A stretch of 64,000 nucleotides of DNA from Pseudomonas beijingensis (GTDB lineage Bacteria > Pseudomonadota > Gammaproteobacteria > Pseudomonadales > Pseudomonadaceae): the NCBI RefSeq assembly GCF_030687295.1, contig NZ_CP117425.1, forward strand, positions 2,484,001 to 2,548,000. Reading direction: 5' to 3'. The notes below the pieces were generated by a model. The model saw only the letters and a list, made by a program, of their open reading frames with translations. It had not been told where the DNA came from and did not search any database. Position numbers and translations under genes: made by a program. This document shows, one piece after another, positions 1 through 8,961 of the stretch (positions are counted from its first letter, which is position 1; each line of letters begins with the position of its first letter).

Positions 1-1
1 T

Positions 2-268
2 TTGTATGTCTTTGTCGTCGACCTCGATACCCGGCGCTATGTCGGTCATGGCACCAATTTGCGTTTGATCAATACTGACTTTTCCAGGGTCAAGGATCCG
101 GATGGCAAACCGGTTGGGGAGCCGATCCTGGCCATGATCGGCAAGCAGGATGTGGGGGAGTATGAGTATCGCTGGAAGAATCCGGTGACCGGGAAGGTTG
201 AGGACAAGCATGCGTATTTGAAGAAGGTTGGGCATTTTCTGGTGGCGGTGGGGTATTACAGTCCTTGA
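2..268 (+). CDS. Single-Cache-domain protein, C-terminal part (partial at window edge)
   Basis: The frame is open from the left edge, so the true start lies outside the window and only the last 88 or so residues are seen. The segment reads as the second half of a single Cache (sCache_2) sensor domain: 'YVFVVDLD', a 'GHGTNLRL' turn, 'KDPDGKPVGEPI', then 'YEYRWKNPVTGK' and a final 'HFLVAVGYYSP'. In this family the domain binds small ligands in the periplasm, either alone or fused to chemoreceptors. The protein stops right after the Cache domain, so it is probably a stand-alone secreted Cache protein. No ligand can be inferred. Confidence 0.75.
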   Translation: MYVFVVDLDTRRYVGHGTNLRLINTDFSRVKDPDGKPVGEPILAMIGKQDVGEYEYRWKNPVTGKVEDKHAYLKKVGHFLVAVGYYSP

Positions 269-285
269 GGGGGGCTTCGTTTGGT

Positions 286-1136
286 GTGTATATCCGTTGC
301 TGCGGTAACGGCTACTTAGGGTTCCGCTCTTACAGCGGGTCACTTTTGGAAGAGCGCCAAAAGTAACCAAAAGCGCTTTGCCCCACCACTCGGCACCTCG
401 CCTAGGCTCGGTGTGCCCGAACGAAGGCATTGCTCCGTGGGCCGCCGCGAAGGGCCATCCATGGCCCAGCGCGGCTACCTCGGCATCCATGCCGAGGTGC
501 CCACTGCGCAATGCCTGCGTTCGGCCATCGTGGTTAACGGGGCGCCCCAGATCAAAAACAAAAGCGAGGCGGCCTGATAGCCGACCTGGTTCTTGGTGGG
601 ACCGCGTTTCTCCTGTGGGAGCGAGCTTGCTCGCGAAGCGGAGTGTCAGTCGATGAGGATGTTGGATGTGCCGGCCTCTTCGCGAGCAAGCTCGCTCCCA
701 CAGAAGTACTGTGGCTCACATGAATTCTGTGACCACTGAAGATCAAATGTGGGAGCGAGCTCGCTCGCGATAGCGGTCGTTCAGTTACAGAGGCGTTGGA
801 TTTGCTGCCATCATCGCAAGCAAGCTCGCTCCCACAGAAGTACTGCGGCTCACATGAATTCTGTGACCACTGAAGATCCAATGTGGGAGCGAGCTTGCTC
901 GCGATAGCGGTCGTTCAGTTACAGAGGCGTTGGATTTGCTGCCATCATCGCGAGCAAGCTCGCTCCCACAGGAGAAACGCGGTCCCACCAAGAACCAGAT
1001 CGGCTATCAGGCCGCCTCGTGGTGGGGCAGAAGCGCTTTGGTTACTTTCGACTGGGCCGGCTTCCGGGCTTTTCGAAAGTGACCCGCCGTAAGGGCGGAA
1101 CCCTAAGCCGCCGTTACCGCAGCAACGGATATACAC
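286..1136. repeat. Composite intergenic repeat with long inverted ends
   Basis: The outer ends are inverted copies of each other: 'gtgtatatccgttgctgcgg' at 286 and its complement ending at 1136. The left arm (about 286-606) and the shorter right arm (about 968-1136) belong to one repeat family. Both hold the 'agcgggtcacttt' / 'aaagtgacccgc' segment, the 'gccccaccac' segment and a 'gaggcggcctgatagccgac' segment. Three REPINs lie between the arms. Another copy of the family sits at 20844-21050. No coding capacity is credible here; the short ORFs run through REP sequence. This accounts for the whole gap between the Cache gene and rapA. Confidence 0.7.
614..970. repeat. Three tandem REPINs
   Basis: Three head-to-head REP pairs lie at 614-702, 749-836 and 882-970. 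The second and third units, with flanks, repeat at a period of 133 bp and share 'gatagcggtcgttcagttac' and 'tctgtgaccactgaagatc' almost exactly. This indicates local tandem duplication of a REPIN. REPINs are mobilised in trans by RAYT transposases; no RAYT gene is in this window. Confidence 0.85.
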
Positions 1137-1172
1137 CCGATAAAAGCACCACAGCCGGCCCCCCAGCCAAAA

Positions 1173-4019
1173 TCACCCAGCCACCAACACCCGAATCGCC
1201 TCCAACCGCAACGCCGCCTTCTCAAGCATCGCCAGCCCTTGCTCGCGCTGTTGGCGCAGGGCCACCAGTTCACTGTCGCGCACGGTCGGGTTGACCGCTT
1301 GCAGGGCGGTCAGGCGGGCCAGTTCCTCGTCGGTATCGGCGGCCAGGCGGCGCTGGGCCTCGGCCACGCGTTCGGCGTGACGCGGGGCGATCTTCTCTTC
1401 GCCGGCATTGATCCGTGGCGTGAGCTGGTCGCGCTGGGCCTGGATGAACTTGTTGGCGCTGGCGCGGGGCACGCTTTCGAGTTGGTCGTTCAGGGTTTCG
1501 AACGAAACCCGGGCGGCCAGGTCGTTGCCGTTGGCGTCCAGCAGGCAGCGCAGGGCGGCCGGCGGCAGGTAGCGGCCCAGTTGCAGCGAGCGCGGGGCGA
1601 CCACTTCGCTGACATAAAGCAGTTCCAGCAACACGGTGCCGGGCTTGAGCGCCTTGTTCTTGATCAGCGCCACCGCGGTGTTGCCCATCGAGCCGGACAG
1701 CACCAGGTCCATGCCGCCTTGCACCATCGGATGCTCCCAGGTGATGAACTGCATGTCTTCGCGCGACAGCGCCTGGTTGCGGTCGTAGGTGATGGTCACG
1801 CCTTCGTCGTCGCCCAGCGGGAAGCTGGCGTCGAGCATTTTTTCGCTCGGCTTGAGGATCAGCGCGTTTTCCGAATGGTCCTCGCTGTCGATACCAAATG
1901 CGTCGAACAGGGTTTCCATGTAGATAGGCAGGGCAAACTGATCATCCTGTTCAAGAATGGCTTCCACCAGCGCATCGCCTTCACCGGCGCCGCCGGAGTT
2001 GAGCTCCAGCAAACGGTCGCGGCCGGTGTGCAACTCGGCTTCCAGGCGCTCGCGTTCGGTACGGGCTTCATCGATCAGCGCTTGCCACTGGCCATCGTCG
2101 GCTTCTTCCAGCAAGGGCAGCAGGCGCGGGCCGAACTGGTGCTGCAAGGCGTTGCCGGTCGGGCAAGTGTTGAGGAAAGCGTTCAGGGCTTCGTGATACC
2201 ACTGGAACAGCCGCGCTTGCGGGCTGGTTTCCAGATAAGGCACATGCAGCTCGATGACGTGTTTCTGGCCGATCCGGTCCAGACGGCCGATGCGCTGCTC
2301 CAGCAAGTCCGGGTGGGACGGCAGGTCGAACAGCACCAGGTGATGAGCGAACTGGAAGTTGCGACCCTCACTGCCGATTTCCGAGCAGATCAGCACCTGG
2401 GCGCCGAACTCTTCGTCGGCGAAATAGGCCGCCGCGCGGTCACGCTCCAGGATGTTCATGCCTTCGTGGAACACCGTGGCCGGAATGCCGGAGCGCACGC
2501 GCAAGGCGTCTTCCAGGTCCATGGCGGTTTCGGCGTGAGCACAGATCACCAGCACCTTGGTGCGTTTGAGCATCTTCAGGGTGTCGATCAGCCACTCGAC
2601 CCGCGGGTCGAAACGCCACCAGCGTTCTTCTTCGCTGGCGTCCGGCTGGGCCTGGAAGCTGACTTCCGGGTACAGCTCGGCGTGATCGCCCAACGGCAAT
2701 TCGAGGTATTCGGCCGGGCAGGGTAGAGGGTAGGCATGCAGCTTGCGCTCGGGGAAGCCTTGCACGGCGGCGCGGGTGTTGCGGAACAGCACGCGGCCAG
2801 TGCCGTGGCGGTCCAGCAATTCGCGCACCAGGCGGGCGCTGGCTTCGACATCGCCATCATTGACAGCGGTCAGCAATGCTTCGCCTTCATTGCCCAGGAA
2901 GCCGTGGATGGTCTTGTGGGCTTCAGGCGAGAGGCGGCCTTTGTCCAGCAACTCCTGCACGGCTTCGGCCACCGGGCGATAGTTTTCGCTCTCGGCGCGG
3001 AAGGCCTTGAGATCATGGAAGCGGTTCGGATCCAGCAGGCGTAGGCGGGCGAAGTGGCTGTCCTGACCCAGTTGTTCCGGAGTCGCGGTCAGCAGCAGTA
3101 CGCCCGGGATGGTTTCGGCAAGCTGCTCGACCAGGGCGTATTGCGGGCTGACCTGGTCTTCGTGCCACACCAGGTGATGGGCCTCGTCGACCACCATCAG
3201 GTCCCAGCCAGCGGCGAACAGCGCGTCCTGGGCCTTTTCATCGTCCACCAGCCACTCCAACGCCACCAGGGCCAGTTGGGTGTCTTCGAACGGGTTGCTG
3301 GCATCGCTTTCGATGAAGCGTTCTTCGTCGAACAGTGCGACCTGCAGGTTGAAGCGCCGGCGCATTTCCACCAGCCACTGGTGCTGGAGGTTTTCCGGCA
3401 CCAGGATCAGGACGCGGTTGGCGCGGCCGGACAGCAATTGACGGTGGATGACCAAGCCGGCCTCGATGGTCTTGCCCAGGCCCACTTCGTCGGCCAGCAA
3501 TACCCGCGGCGCAATGCGGTCGGCCACTTCACGGGCAATGTGCAATTGGTGGGCAATCGGCTGGGCACGTACGCCGCCCAGGCCCCAAAGCGAAGACTGC
3601 AATTGGCGACTGGTGTGTTCCAGGGTGTGGTAACGCAGGGAGAACCAGGCCAGCGGGTCAATCTGGCCGGCGAACAGACGGTCGCTGGCCAGGCGGAACT
3701 GGATGAAGTTCGACAGTTGGGTCTCGGGCAGGGTGACGACTTCGTTCTGCCCGTTGAGGCCGTGGTAGACCAGCAGCCCATCGACGTCATCGACTTCGCG
3801 CACGGTCATCTTCCAGCCTTCGAAGTGAGTGATCACATCGCCCGGCGAAAACCGTACACGGGTAAGTGGCGCATTCCGTAGCGCGTACTGGCGAGTGTCG
3901 CCAGTGGCCGGATAGAGCACGGTCAACAAGCGGCCGTCCTGTGCCAGAACGGTGCCTAAACCCAGCTCGGCTTCGCTGTCACTGATCCAGCGTTGCCCCG
4001 GTTGATACTGCTGCGCCAT
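1173..4019 (-). CDS. rapA: RNA polymerase-associated ATPase RapA (HepA)
   Basis: The 948-residue protein has the usual RapA length. It is an SWI2/SNF2-type ATPase that binds core RNA polymerase and helps recycle it after transcription. The N-terminus '[19 protein letters not shown]' is the RapA-specific Tudor-like region. Walker A 'DEVGLGKT' lies near residue 178 and the DEAH box '[10 protein letters not shown]' near 277. The C-terminal helicase half carries '[15 protein letters not shown]' and '[12 protein letters not shown]'. The start ATG at 4019 matches the family N-terminus. It is transcribed alone, with a roughly 230-bp upstream region shared with a divergent hypothetical gene. Confidence 0.97.
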   Translation of the reverse strand: MAQQYQPGQRWISDSEAELGLGTVLAQDGRLLTVLYPATGDTRQYALRNAPLTRVRFSPGDVITHFEGWKMTVREVDDVDGLLVYHGLNGQNEVVTLPETQLSNFIQFRLASDRLFAGQIDPLAWFSLRYHTLEHTSRQLQSSLWGLGGVRAQPIAHQLHIAREVADRIAPRVLLADEVGLGKTIEAGLVIHRQLLSGRANRVLILVPENLQHQWLVEMRRRFNLQVALFDEERFIESDASNPFEDTQLALVALEWLVDDEKAQDALFAAGWDLMVVDEAHHLVWHEDQVSPQYALVEQLAETIPGVLLLTATPEQLGQDSHFARLRLLDPNRFHDLKAFRAESENYRPVAEAVQELLDKGRLSPEAHKTIHGFLGNEGEALLTAVNDGDVEASARLVRELLDRHGTGRVLFRNTRAAVQGFPERKLHAYPLPCPAEYLELPLGDHAELYPEVSFQAQPDASEEERWWRFDPRVEWLIDTLKMLKRTKVLVICAHAETAMDLEDALRVRSGIPATVFHEGMNILERDRAAAYFADEEFGAQVLICSEIGSEGRNFQFAHHLVLFDLPSHPDLLEQRIGRLDRIGQKHVIELHVPYLETSPQARLFQWYHEALNAFLNTCPTGNALQHQFGPRLLPLLEEADDGQWQALIDEARTERERLEAELHTGRDRLLELNSGGAGEGDALVEAILEQDDQFALPIYMETLFDAFGIDSEDHSENALILKPSEKMLDASFPLGDDEGVTITYDRNQALSREDMQFITWEHPMVQGGMDLVLSGSMGNTAVALIKNKALKPGTVLLELLYVSEVVAPRSLQLGRYLPPAALRCLLDANGNDLAARVSFETLNDQLESVPRASANKFIQAQRDQLTPRINAGEEKIAPRHAERVAEAQRRLAADTDEELARLTALQAVNPTVRDSELVALRQQREQGLAMLEKAALRLEAIRVLVAG

Positions 4020-4249
4020 GCTGCCTGACTCCCGCCTTGAAAAAGCCGGTTATCTTAACGGAAGGATCCTTCAGACCAAAGGATTTACGTACGCTGATTC
4101 ATTACCAACGGCACGGAACTTACGCTTGCCCAGCGATCAAACAAGCTCGGCCCTGGTGATCGCTGCAATTGCCAACTGGGTCACAAGTTTCAGACCGGCG
4201 GTTCAAGCTGCCACTTTAGCCGCCGACAACCTGAAGACAGGAGAACTTT

Positions 4250-4591
4250 ATGTTGCCACCCATGCTCCCTTTGAGCGCCGTACCCATCACCGCTCAACAG
4301 GATCCGGTTCGTCAGCGACCGGACATCCCGCCCGTGGTTCCGGTGCAGCAAAGCTCCAACGAAAGCACCATCGACCTGCAAAATCGTGACCCGGAAGAGA
4401 CCGCGCTGCTGCTGCGCGAGGAGCAGCGTCGCCAGCAGGAACGCGAGCGCCGCCGCCGCGAGGCCGATGAAGACCCTGAAGAGCACCTGGCCGTACCGGG
4501 TACCGAACTCAACGCCGACAACACCGTACCGGTGGTGCCGCTGATCGACGACGAGACACGCCAGGGCCTGTGGGTCGATATCCAGATCTGA
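4250..4591 (+). CDS. Conserved hypothetical hydrophilic protein
   Basis: The 113-residue product has a good ribosome binding site ('caggagaac') just before the ATG. The N-terminus is rich in Pro, Val and Gln. A highly charged Glu/Arg/Gln stretch at about residues 55-78 would form a single charged helix or coiled coil. The acidic C-terminus ends 'TRQGLWVDIQI'. No signal peptide or membrane segment is seen. I recognise no functional family. It is divergent from rapA and followed by a small basic protein gene at 4686. Confidence 0.7.
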   Translation: MLPPMLPLSAVPITAQQDPVRQRPDIPPVVPVQQSSNESTIDLQNRDPEETALLLREEQRRQQERERRRREADEDPEEHLAVPGTELNADNTVPVVPLIDDETRQGLWVDIQI

Positions 4592-4685
4592 TCCAGGCGT
4601 TTGCCTGCATCCACAGGCTGGTCAACGCCGCCAACAGCCCGCATCATGGGCGCATCCGCAATTCACTGCACGATGCCCACACGCC

Positions 4686-4847
4686 ATGAGCCAAGAAGAC
4701 AAACTGATCGACCTCAGCGCCGAGCGCGCCAAGCGCGTTCACGACCTCAACGAAAAACGCCTCAATGAAGTCCGCCAGGCCTTCGAGCAGGCCATGCCGT
4801 TGGGCAAGCCCAAGAAAAAGCCGAAGAACAAGCCGAAAAAGCGCTGA
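4686..4847 (+). CDS. Small Lys-rich hypothetical protein
   Basis: This 53-residue product starts 'MSQEDKLIDLSAERAKRV', continues as an amphipathic helix ('RLNEVRQAFEQAM'), and ends in a strongly basic tail of Lys-Pro repeats ('KPKKKPKNKPKKR'). The tail suggests contact with nucleic acid or acidic partners, but no family is recognised. It lies 94 bp downstream of the preceding hypothetical gene and in the same direction. The reading frame is clean and codon use matches the genome. Confidence 0.65.
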   Translation: MSQEDKLIDLSAERAKRVHDLNEKRLNEVRQAFEQAMPLGKPKKKPKNKPKKR

Positions 4848-4911
4848 ACCCCCTCGATCCATTGATGCAGATCAGTTATTTCCCCACCTTTGCGCTCCGT
4901 TGCGGGCGTTA

Positions 4912-4925
4912 TTGACCCCGGTCAA
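4912..4925 (+). promoter_or_regulatory. ANR/FNR-type box upstream of ccoM-like gene
   Basis: TTGACCCCGGTCAA is a perfect 14-bp inverted repeat. It has the spacing of the ANR/FNR/Dnr site (TTGAT-N4-ATCAA), with GTCAA half-sites. It ends 66 bp before the ATG of the small membrane protein at 4992. Oxygen-responsive control by ANR is inferred from this match and from the gene's likely role in a cbb3 oxidase. Confidence 0.6.
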
Positions 4926-4991
4926 TTTTCATCCAGGCCTGATTGGTTACCTTGAACCCATCGCAACAGGGGCAAGACCAGGAGGCTAGTC

Positions 4992-5108
4992 ATGTTTTTC
5001 GATAATGTGGTGTTTGCCGGGGTGTTGACGGTCGGCCTCATGTTCGTGTTTTTCGCAGGTTTCGGATTATTCATCTGGAAAGATGCACACAAGCGGAAAA
5101 AACCGTAG
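4992..5108 (+). CDS. CcoM-like small subunit of cbb3 cytochrome oxidase
   Basis: The 38-residue product starts 'MFFDNVVFAGVLTVGLM' and has a single transmembrane helix at about residues 6-28. A short basic cytosolic end 'WKDAHKRKKP' follows. It closely resembles, from memory, CcoM, the small accessory subunit of cbb3-type oxidase described in Pseudomonas stutzeri. A ribosome binding site 'ccaggaggc' lies 7 bases before the ATG. The ANR-type box upstream and the strong terminator directly downstream mark it as a monocistronic, oxygen-regulated gene. The cco operon itself is not in this window. It could be missed by annotation pipelines because of its length. Confidence 0.7.
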   Translation: MFFDNVVFAGVLTVGLMFVFFAGFGLFIWKDAHKRKKP

Positions 5109-5143
5109 GTCTTTCCGGCTACAACGAGCACGCAAGGCATTTT

Positions 5144-5170
5144 GGGCGACTTCGGTCGCCCTTTTTTTTT
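5144..5170 (+). terminator. Intrinsic terminator after ccoM-like gene
   Basis: A 7-bp GC-rich stem GGGCGAC / GTCGCCC with a TTCG tetraloop is followed by nine T residues. It lies 35 bp after the stop codon. Confidence 0.9.
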
Positions 5171-5202
5171 GAGCAGATTTCCCCTGTTCCACACAAGCCC
5201 AT

Positions 5203-5293
5203 TGTGGGAGCGAGCTTGCTCGCGATAGCGGTATGTCTGTAGATACATGTGTTGACTGACCCGGCGCCATCGCGAGCAAGCTCGCTCCCACAG
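5203..5293. repeat. REPIN (REP pair)
   Basis: Two inverted REP cores ('gtgggagcgagcttgctcgc' and complement) are separated by about 40 bp, between the ccoM-like gene and pit. Confidence 0.85.
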
Positions 5294-5319
5294 TAGTCAG
5301 GTGTCCGGGCATAAAAAAA

Positions 5320-5349
5320 GGTGCGACCCGTAAGGGTCGCACCTTTTTT
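5320..5349. terminator. Bidirectional intrinsic terminator (pit end)
   Basis: A 10-bp perfect stem GGTGCGACCC / GGGTCGCACC with loop GTAA has A residues before and T residues after it. It therefore works for the minus-strand pit gene ending at 5364. Confidence 0.9.
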
Positions 5350-5363
5350 GCAAGCCGCTAGAA

Positions 5364-6839
5364 TCAGCTACCCAGGGCCTTGGACGCCAGCCAGAACAGC
5401 CCGGCCGACAGCGCCACCGTCGCTGGCAGGGTCAATACCCAGGCCAGCAGGATGGTTCGTACCGTGCCACCTTGCAGGCCGCTCTTGTTGGCGACCATGG
5501 TGCCGGCCACGCCCGAGGACAGCACGTGGGTGGTGGAAACCGGCAGGCTGAAGATATTCGCCATGCCGATCATGCACGCGGTGGTGATCTGCGCCGACAT
5601 GCCCTGGGCGTAGGTCATGCCTTGCTTGCCGATCTTCTCGCCGATGGTCAGCACGACACGTTTCCAGCCAACCATGGTGCCCAGGCCCAGCGCCAGTGCG
5701 ACAGCCAGGATCACCCAGAACGGGGCGTATTCGGTGGTGGCGGTCAGGTCCTTGCGCAGCTTGTTCAGGTCGTCTTTCTCACGGGCTGCCAGGCCTGGCA
5801 ACTTGCCAACCTTCTTCGCCGTGTCGTCCAGGCAAAGCAGGTAGCGACGAACCTCGATGCGTCGTTCCGACGGCAGCGAGTGGTAGTCCGCCACGCCTTT
5901 GAGCGTGTCGAGCAGGGCATTGATGGTCGGCTCGGTCTGCTGCGGGTTGCAGCGGAACTTCTCCGGCAGATCGCCTTTCACGCTTTTGCCCAGCGCCAGG
6001 TATTCACCCAGGGATTCGTTGTTGCGTTGGTAGAACTGGCTCAGGTGCAGGGTCGCGTCACGGGTCCGTTCGATCTGGTAGGTGGTGCTGCCCAGGTCGA
6101 GTACGAATTGCGCCGGCACGATACCGATCAGCACCAGCATGATCAGGCCGATGCCTTTCTGGCCATCGTTGGAACCGTGGACAAAGCTGACGGCCATGGC
6201 CGAGATCACCAGTACCAGGCGATTCCAGAACGGCGGGTGCTTCTTATCGTCGATCTTGCGGCGCTGTTCCGGTGTCTTGTGCATCTTCGACAGCGGGCGC
6301 CACCATTTCAGAGCGATCAGCACCAGGGCGGCGATCAGGAAGCCGGCCATGGGCGAGAACACCAGGGAGGCGCCGATATCGATCGCCTTCTGCCAGTTCA
6401 CCCCATCGGCCAACGGGATATCGTTGATCAGGGCGTTGGCCAGGCCCACGCCGAGGATCGAGCCAATCAACGTGTGGGAACTGGAGGCCGGGATACCGAA
6501 GTACCAGGTGCCCAGGTTCCAGGTGATGGCCGCTGCGAGCAGCGAAAACACCATGGCCAGCCCGTGTCCGGTGTTCACATTGATCAGCAGCTCCACGGGC
6601 AGCAGGTGAACGATGGCGTACGCCACCCCCACGCCGCCCAGCAGCACACCGAGGAAATTGAACACACCGGAAAAGAACACCGCCAGGTGAGGCGGCATAG
6701 CTTTGGTGTAGATAACAGTGGCAACCGCGTTAGCGGTGTCATGAAAGCCGTTGATGAACTCGAAGGCGAGGACAAAAGCCAGGGCGAGCAAGAGGCTCAC
6801 GAGCACCCAAGCATCCAGTCCGCTGAATAAATCGATCAT
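5364..6839 (-). CDS. pit: Low-affinity inorganic phosphate transporter, Pit family
   Basis: The 491-residue integral membrane protein imports phosphate (as metal-phosphate) with protons. The internally repeated Pit signatures are visible: 'FEFINGFHDTANAVAT' near residue 26 and 'SFVHGSNDGQKGIG' near residue 222. The N-terminal half has about six membrane helices. A hydrophilic cytosolic domain rich in charged residues follows (roughly 245-375), then a C-terminal membrane block. This layout matches the long Pit proteins of gamma-proteobacteria. It is transcribed alone and ends at a clear terminator. Confidence 0.93.
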   Translation of the reverse strand: MIDLFSGLDAWVLVSLLLALAFVLAFEFINGFHDTANAVATVIYTKAMPPHLAVFFSGVFNFLGVLLGGVGVAYAIVHLLPVELLINVNTGHGLAMVFSLLAAAITWNLGTWYFGIPASSSHTLIGSILGVGLANALINDIPLADGVNWQKAIDIGASLVFSPMAGFLIAALVLIALKWWRPLSKMHKTPEQRRKIDDKKHPPFWNRLVLVISAMAVSFVHGSNDGQKGIGLIMLVLIGIVPAQFVLDLGSTTYQIERTRDATLHLSQFYQRNNESLGEYLALGKSVKGDLPEKFRCNPQQTEPTINALLDTLKGVADYHSLPSERRIEVRRYLLCLDDTAKKVGKLPGLAAREKDDLNKLRKDLTATTEYAPFWVILAVALALGLGTMVGWKRVVLTIGEKIGKQGMTYAQGMSAQITTACMIGMANIFSLPVSTTHVLSSGVAGTMVANKSGLQGGTVRTILLAWVLTLPATVALSAGLFWLASKALGS

Positions 6840-7204
6840 GAAGGTTTTCTGACCCGGTCGTAAGGGGGCGCGATTATGCCAGAAAACCTTGGCAATCGAT
6901 GCATTGCCTGCTCGTCGGTAACATTCTTCAACGAAATAATTTGTAGGAAAGCCTCAAGGGCGAGGTTTTCCGCGGGACGCGTAACCCCTTGATTCAGGGG
7001 GGCAAAGCGCATCTGGCCGGGATCACCGCCAGCGGTAGGACGCCTCGAGGGATTGTATGAAATATCTGAAAAGGAGGTCGGCCATGACCCTTCCCGACCG
7101 TCGGACGGGAGCGGATGGCGGCCCGCTCATGGCGGGCGTGCGCTACGGTTTCCGGCCTGGGTGGTGGCCGGAGACCTCTTCACAAGAACATCGGGCCCGG
7201 AGCG
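6840..7204. other. Gap between pit and next gene; possible small ORF
   Basis: This stretch holds the pit promoter side and one candidate plus-strand ORF. An ATG at 7083 is preceded by a near-perfect Shine-Dalgarno 'aaaggaggtc' at 8-base spacing and would encode about 46 residues ending near 7220. The predicted product (rich in Arg, Gly and Pro) matches nothing I know, and its 3' end overlaps the opposite-strand gene at 7205. Translation is uncertain. Confidence 0.25.
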
Positions 7205-7405
7205 TCACTGCTCTTCGGCTTTGAGTTCTTTTTCCATTTTCTGGAGTTCCTGGGTGAAGGCCTGGTCCTGAACGGTGGCGCGCTTACGCCAAGGCTTGCG
7301 TTCCGGTTCAGGTTGCGCGGCGTAGGTGGTGACTTCCCCGCCGTAAACTTCCTTGTAACGTTGTTCCTGGCGCTCAAGTTCCGCGCGCAGTTCGTCTTTC
7401 GTCAC
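7205..7405 (-). CDS. Conserved small hydrophilic protein
   Basis: I chose the GTG at 7405, which gives a 66-residue product starting '[17 protein letters not shown]' with 'aggt' a few bases upstream. The frame stays open further upstream (an alternative ATG at 7453), but that extension is low-complexity and lacks a binding site. The protein is highly charged, with helices at both ends ('[19 protein letters not shown]' and '[15 protein letters not shown]') and a Pro/Arg-rich middle. No function is recognised. Confidence 0.6.
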   Translation of the reverse strand: MTKDELRAELERQEQRYKEVYGGEVTTYAAQPEPERKPWRKRATVQDQAFTQELQKMEKELKAEEQ

Positions 7406-7501
7406 AGTTTTACCTAAATTAATTGAAGTTGAATCTGGTGATACGCACTGCATGTGGACATGCAGACGGCCACGGCACCAGAGCTGACAGCTGACGTAGC
7501 A

Positions 7502-7795
7502 TCAGGGCTTCGCGTTGTTGCCAAACAGGGGAAGCGACCATGAAGGTGCTTCGGGCACCGGGGTAGCGACCACGATGCCTGCGTACGGGAACGGTCGATT
7601 GGCCGTACCGTCGCTGTTTTGCATTATAGCGGTCCAGCCGAATAACACTATCGGGAAAAAGTAAAAGACGTTGTTGTTGTGTGAACTCATGTTTGTATGT
7701 GCAACTTGTATCACAGCTTGCAGAAAGATGCCGGCGAGTGCCAGTAACCAGATGCCATTGAGGCCAACAAGTTCAAATATCGCCAGCCCCTTCAC
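7502..7795 (-). CDS. Hypothetical membrane protein
   Basis: The 97-residue ORF starts with GTG. It has a hydrophobic stretch at about residues 9-32 and a second at about 43-58, then a Pro-rich tail. A stop codon lies 11 codons upstream in frame, so this is the full reach of the frame. No convincing ribosome binding site is seen and no family is recognised. The two-helix pattern is the only support. Confidence 0.35.
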   Translation of the reverse strand: MKGLAIFELVGLNGIWLLALAGIFLQAVIQVAHTNMSSHNNNVFYFFPIVLFGWTAIMQNSDGTANRPFPYAGIVVATPVPEAPSWSLPLFGNNAKP

Positions 7796-7868
7796 GGCAA
7801 ACCGCGTGTCACTGTTTCCTTCGACTTACTGGCGAACGCACGCGCGGCTGGCCAACACACGGGTCTGA

Positions 7869-7902
7869 TTGCGATTATCGGTCGACGGTTCGATAATCGA
7901 AC
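7869..7902. promoter_or_regulatory. Paired PcaR-like operators before pcaR
   Basis: GTTCGATAATCGAAC at 7888-7902 is a near-perfect palindrome. A second related 15-mer, TTGCGATTATCGGTC, lies at 7869-7883. Both match the 15-bp PcaR site known from P. putida (GTTCGATAATCGCAC, from memory). Position, about 75 bp before the pcaR ATG, suggests autoregulation. Confidence 0.7.
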
Positions 7903-7977
7903 GATCTTGGCCGGCAGCCCTTGCTTGCCCATCGTGCAGCCGTTTGAATAGCCGTCACTTCCGGGGAAGGATCAGAC

Positions 7978-8820
7978 ATGAACGACCAATTGCGCAATGC
8001 CTTCACTTCCGTCGCGCCACCGATCGTCGCCTCGCCGGCCAAGCGAATCCAGGCGCTGACCGGCGATCCTGACTTCATGACCTCCTTGGCCCGCGGGTTG
8101 GCCGTGGTCCAGGCCTTCCAGGAGCGCAAGCGGCACCTGACCATCGCCCAGATCAGCCATCGCACGGAAATTCCCCGCGCCGCCGTCAGACGTTGCCTGC
8201 ATACCTTGATCAAGCTTGGCTACGCCACCACGGACGGGCGTACCTATTCGCTGTTGCCTAAAGTGTTGACCCTCGGTCACGCCTATCTGTCCTCCACGCC
8301 CCTGGCCGTTTCTGCCCAGCCGTACCTGGACCGCATGAGCGAGCAACTGCACGAAGCCTGCAACATGGCCACGCTTGAAGGCGACGACATCCTCTATATC
8401 GCCCGTTCCGCCACCACCCAGCGCCTGATCTCGGTTGACCTGTCGGTGGGAGGGCGCCTTCCCGCCTATTGCACCTCGATGGGCAGGATTCTCCTGGCGG
8501 CCCTGGATGACGCTTCGTTGCGCGATTACCTCGACCATGCCGACCTGCAAGCCAAGACCAGCCGCACTTTGCATACACCCGAGGCGTTGCTCGAATGCCT
8601 GCAACAGGTGCGCCAGCAGGGCTGGTGCATCGTCGACCAGGAACTGGAACAGGGCCTGCGTTCGATTGCCGTGCCGGTGTACGACGCTTCCGGCCAAGTG
8701 GTGGCCGCGCTCAACGTCAGCACCCATGCTGGGCGGGTCAGCCGCAATGAGCTGGAACAGCGCTTCCTGCCAGGCTTGCTGGGGGCCAGTCGCGACCTGA
8801 GCGCGCAACTGTTCACTTAA
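7978..8820 (+). CDS. pcaR: IclR-family regulator of the pca genes, PcaR
   Basis: The 280-residue protein has an N-terminal winged helix ('LTIAQISHRTEIPRAAVRR', about residues 57-75) and a C-terminal IclR effector domain. It carries 'CTSMGRILLAAL' and ends '...ASRDLSAQLFT'. In pseudomonads PcaR activates pca genes in response to beta-ketoadipate. The ATG at 7978 has 'gaaggatca' upstream. It is the first gene of the catabolic block and is divergent from nothing nearby. PcaR-like boxes precede it and three target genes. Confidence 0.93.
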   Translation: MNDQLRNAFTSVAPPIVASPAKRIQALTGDPDFMTSLARGLAVVQAFQERKRHLTIAQISHRTEIPRAAVRRCLHTLIKLGYATTDGRTYSLLPKVLTLGHAYLSSTPLAVSAQPYLDRMSEQLHEACNMATLEGDDILYIARSATTQRLISVDLSVGGRLPAYCTSMGRILLAALDDASLRDYLDHADLQAKTSRTLHTPEALLECLQQVRQQGWCIVDQELEQGLRSIAVPVYDASGQVVAALNVSTHAGRVSRNELEQRFLPGLLGASRDLSAQLFT

Positions 8821-8823
8821 GCT

Positions 8824-8838
8824 GTTCGATAAACGCAC
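8824..8838 (+). promoter_or_regulatory. PcaR-like operator before pcaK
   Basis: GTTCGATAAACGCAC differs at one position from the P. putida PcaR 15-mer. It starts 4 bp after the pcaR stop codon and about 125 bp before pcaK. Confidence 0.65.
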
Positions 8839-8961
8839 ACAGTCGGCGACGATGAATTGACGGTATTTGCCTGGCCTCATTAATGTCGCGCAGCGTCATC
8901 CGGCGTGTTTCGCCGGTCTCTGATTCGTTCGCCTGCGTTTCTTGCGTGGAATAAAAATAAA

